Both the position numbers and the translations under genes were made by a program. The notes beneath the pieces are model-generated. The model had not been told where the DNA came from and did no database searches. It saw only the letters and a program-made list of their open reading frames with translations. Shown here in pieces: positions 6,379-7,313 of a DNA stretch of 7,313 bases (positions are counted from its first letter, which is position 1; every line of letters begins with the position of its first letter). Origin of the DNA: Acidilobaceae archaeon (GTDB lineage: Archaea; Thermoproteota; Thermoprotei_A; Sulfolobales; Acidilobaceae); the NCBI GenBank assembly GCA_026985385.1, contig JALSQM010000131.1, positions 1 through 7,313 on the forward strand. The letters are read 5' to 3'.

Positions 6379-7313
6379 GGGTCTGGAGGATAGGTTTGAT
6401 AGGCTTTGGTAATGTTGGCCAGGGGTTCGTCCGCATACTCGCACGCAAGGCCGGGGAGCTCGAGCGGAGGTACGGCTTCAGGTTCAAGGTAGTCGGCATA
6501 GCGGATCCAGTGAAGGGCTCTGTCTACGATGAGGCAGGGCTGGATCCCGTCAAGCTCATAGAGCTAGTTGATAGCCGGGGCCACATAAAGGACTACCCGG
6601 GCGGTAGGAAGGATATTGACAGCTTCTTCCTCTGCCGCAGCCCCGACATAGACATCATAGTTGAGGTCACACCCACGAATGTCGAGACGGGGGAGCCCGG
6701 TCTATCCCACATAAGGGAGGCCCTAAGGAATGGTAAGCATGTCGTCACATCGAATAAGGGGCCTATAGCTCTTGCCTACCGCGAGCTCATGGATCTAGCC
6801 AGGAGTAAGGGTGTGATGCTGCGCTTCGAGGGCACAGTCCTAAGCGGGACGCCCGCAATAAACCTCGCCCTAGAGGCAATGGCTGGAGTTGACATTGAGA
6901 GGATTGAGGGCATAGTTAATGGTACGACGAACTTCATACTAACGAAGATGGAGGAGGGCATGAGCTACGAGGAGGCCCTCCGCGAGGCCCAGAGGCTCGG
7001 CTACGCCGAGGCAGACCCCACAGCCGACGTGGAGGGCTATGACGCCGCGGTTAAAGCGGTGATACTAGCCAACACCGTAATGGGCGCCTCTATAACGCTT
7101 AGAGACGTCGAGAGGGAGGGTATAACGGGCATCACGAGGGATGACATAGAGAGGGCTAAGAGGGAGGGTAAGAGGATCAAGCTAATTGCGGAGATCAAGC
7201 GGGAGGGGGGAAGCGTCAAAGCATCGGTGAAGCCTCGGGCCATAAGCCTGAGCCACCCGCTCGCAAGCGTGATGGGCGTCACTAACGCCCTGACCTTCTA
7301 TACGGACCACCTG
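6375..7313 (+). CDS. hom: Homoserine dehydrogenase, C-terminus missing at window edge
   Basis: Homoserine dehydrogenase interconverts L-aspartate-4-semialdehyde and L-homoserine with NAD(P)H, the branch step to threonine, methionine and isoleucine. 313 codons are open to the window end; the family is usually about 320-340 residues without an ACT domain, so little is missing. The Rossmann motif GFGNVG is at 10-15, TSNKGP (with K128) closes the nucleotide-binding domain, and the catalytic domain has NGTTNF (182-187) and E212, D214, D218, D223 and K227 in the pattern ADPTADVEGYDAAVK. These match the known substrate-binding and catalytic Glu, Asp and Lys residues. There is no N-terminal aspartokinase. 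A C-terminal ACT domain cannot be ruled out because the end is cut. The TTG start overlaps the AOR stop as TTGA and has a perfect GGAGGTG 8 nt upstream. GTG 6366 is a less likely start. Confidence 0.93.
   Translation, partial: MRVWRIGLIGFGNVGQGFVRILARKAGELERRYGFRFKVVGIADPVKGSVYDEAGLDPVKLIELVDSRGHIKDYPGGRKDIDSFFLCRSPDIDIIVEVTPTNVETGEPGLSHIREALRNGKHVVTSNKGPIALAYRELMDLARSKGVMLRFEGTVLSGTPAINLALEAMAGVDIERIEGIVNGTTNFILTKMEEGMSYEEALREAQRLGYAEADPTADVEGYDAAVKAVILANTVMGASITLRDVEREGITGITRDDIERAKREGKRIKLIAEIKREGGSVKASVKPRAISLSHPLASVMGVTNALTFYTDHL

Overview
The window looks like a chromosomal segment from a hyperthermophilic archaeon of the Thermoproteota (Crenarchaeota), plausibly Desulfurococcales- or Acidilobales-like. 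The evidence is a tungsten-type aldehyde:ferredoxin oxidoreductase, heavy use of AGG/AGA and ATA codons in GC-rich DNA, GTG and TTG starts, archaeal GGAGGTG/GGTGAT ribosome-binding sites, and tightly packed genes with overlapping ends. The order and species are a guess. No marker gene or RNA gene is present to fix them.

Layout. (1) 1-917, minus strand: an ADP-ribosylglycohydrolase (ARH/DraG family) that runs off the left edge. (2) 918-998: a short divergent intergenic gap with one small A/T island that could serve as TATA element for both directions. (3) 999-2907, plus strand: a two-gene unit of a PurM/HypE-superfamily protein (AIR synthase-related) and an overlapping EamA/DMT-family membrane transporter. 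(4) 2908-3140: an AT-rich intergenic region with T-tracts, a bulged hairpin, a probable promoter and a hairpin-bearing leader. (5) 3141 to the right edge, plus strand: an APC-family amino acid permease, an AOR-family tungstopterin oxidoreductase and a homoserine dehydrogenase that runs off the right edge. The permease-AOR gap is 10 nt, and AOR and homoserine dehydrogenase overlap by 4 nt (TTGA). These three genes look like one operon.

How the genes may work together. The permease-AOR pair fits peptide or amino acid fermentation: uptake of an amino acid, then oxidation of a derived aldehyde to an acid with reduction of ferredoxin. Homoserine dehydrogenase makes homoserine from aspartate semialdehyde for threonine and methionine synthesis. 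Its tight coupling to AOR is real in the sequence, but a shared metabolic purpose is inference. The HypE-like protein lacks the C-terminal cysteine of true HypE, so it should not be read as evidence of hydrogenase maturation.

I found no tRNA, rRNA, CRISPR array, insertion sequence, phage gene or obvious defence system. Every gene belongs to a family I recognise. The points worth a second look are regulatory and contextual rather than a clearly new system.
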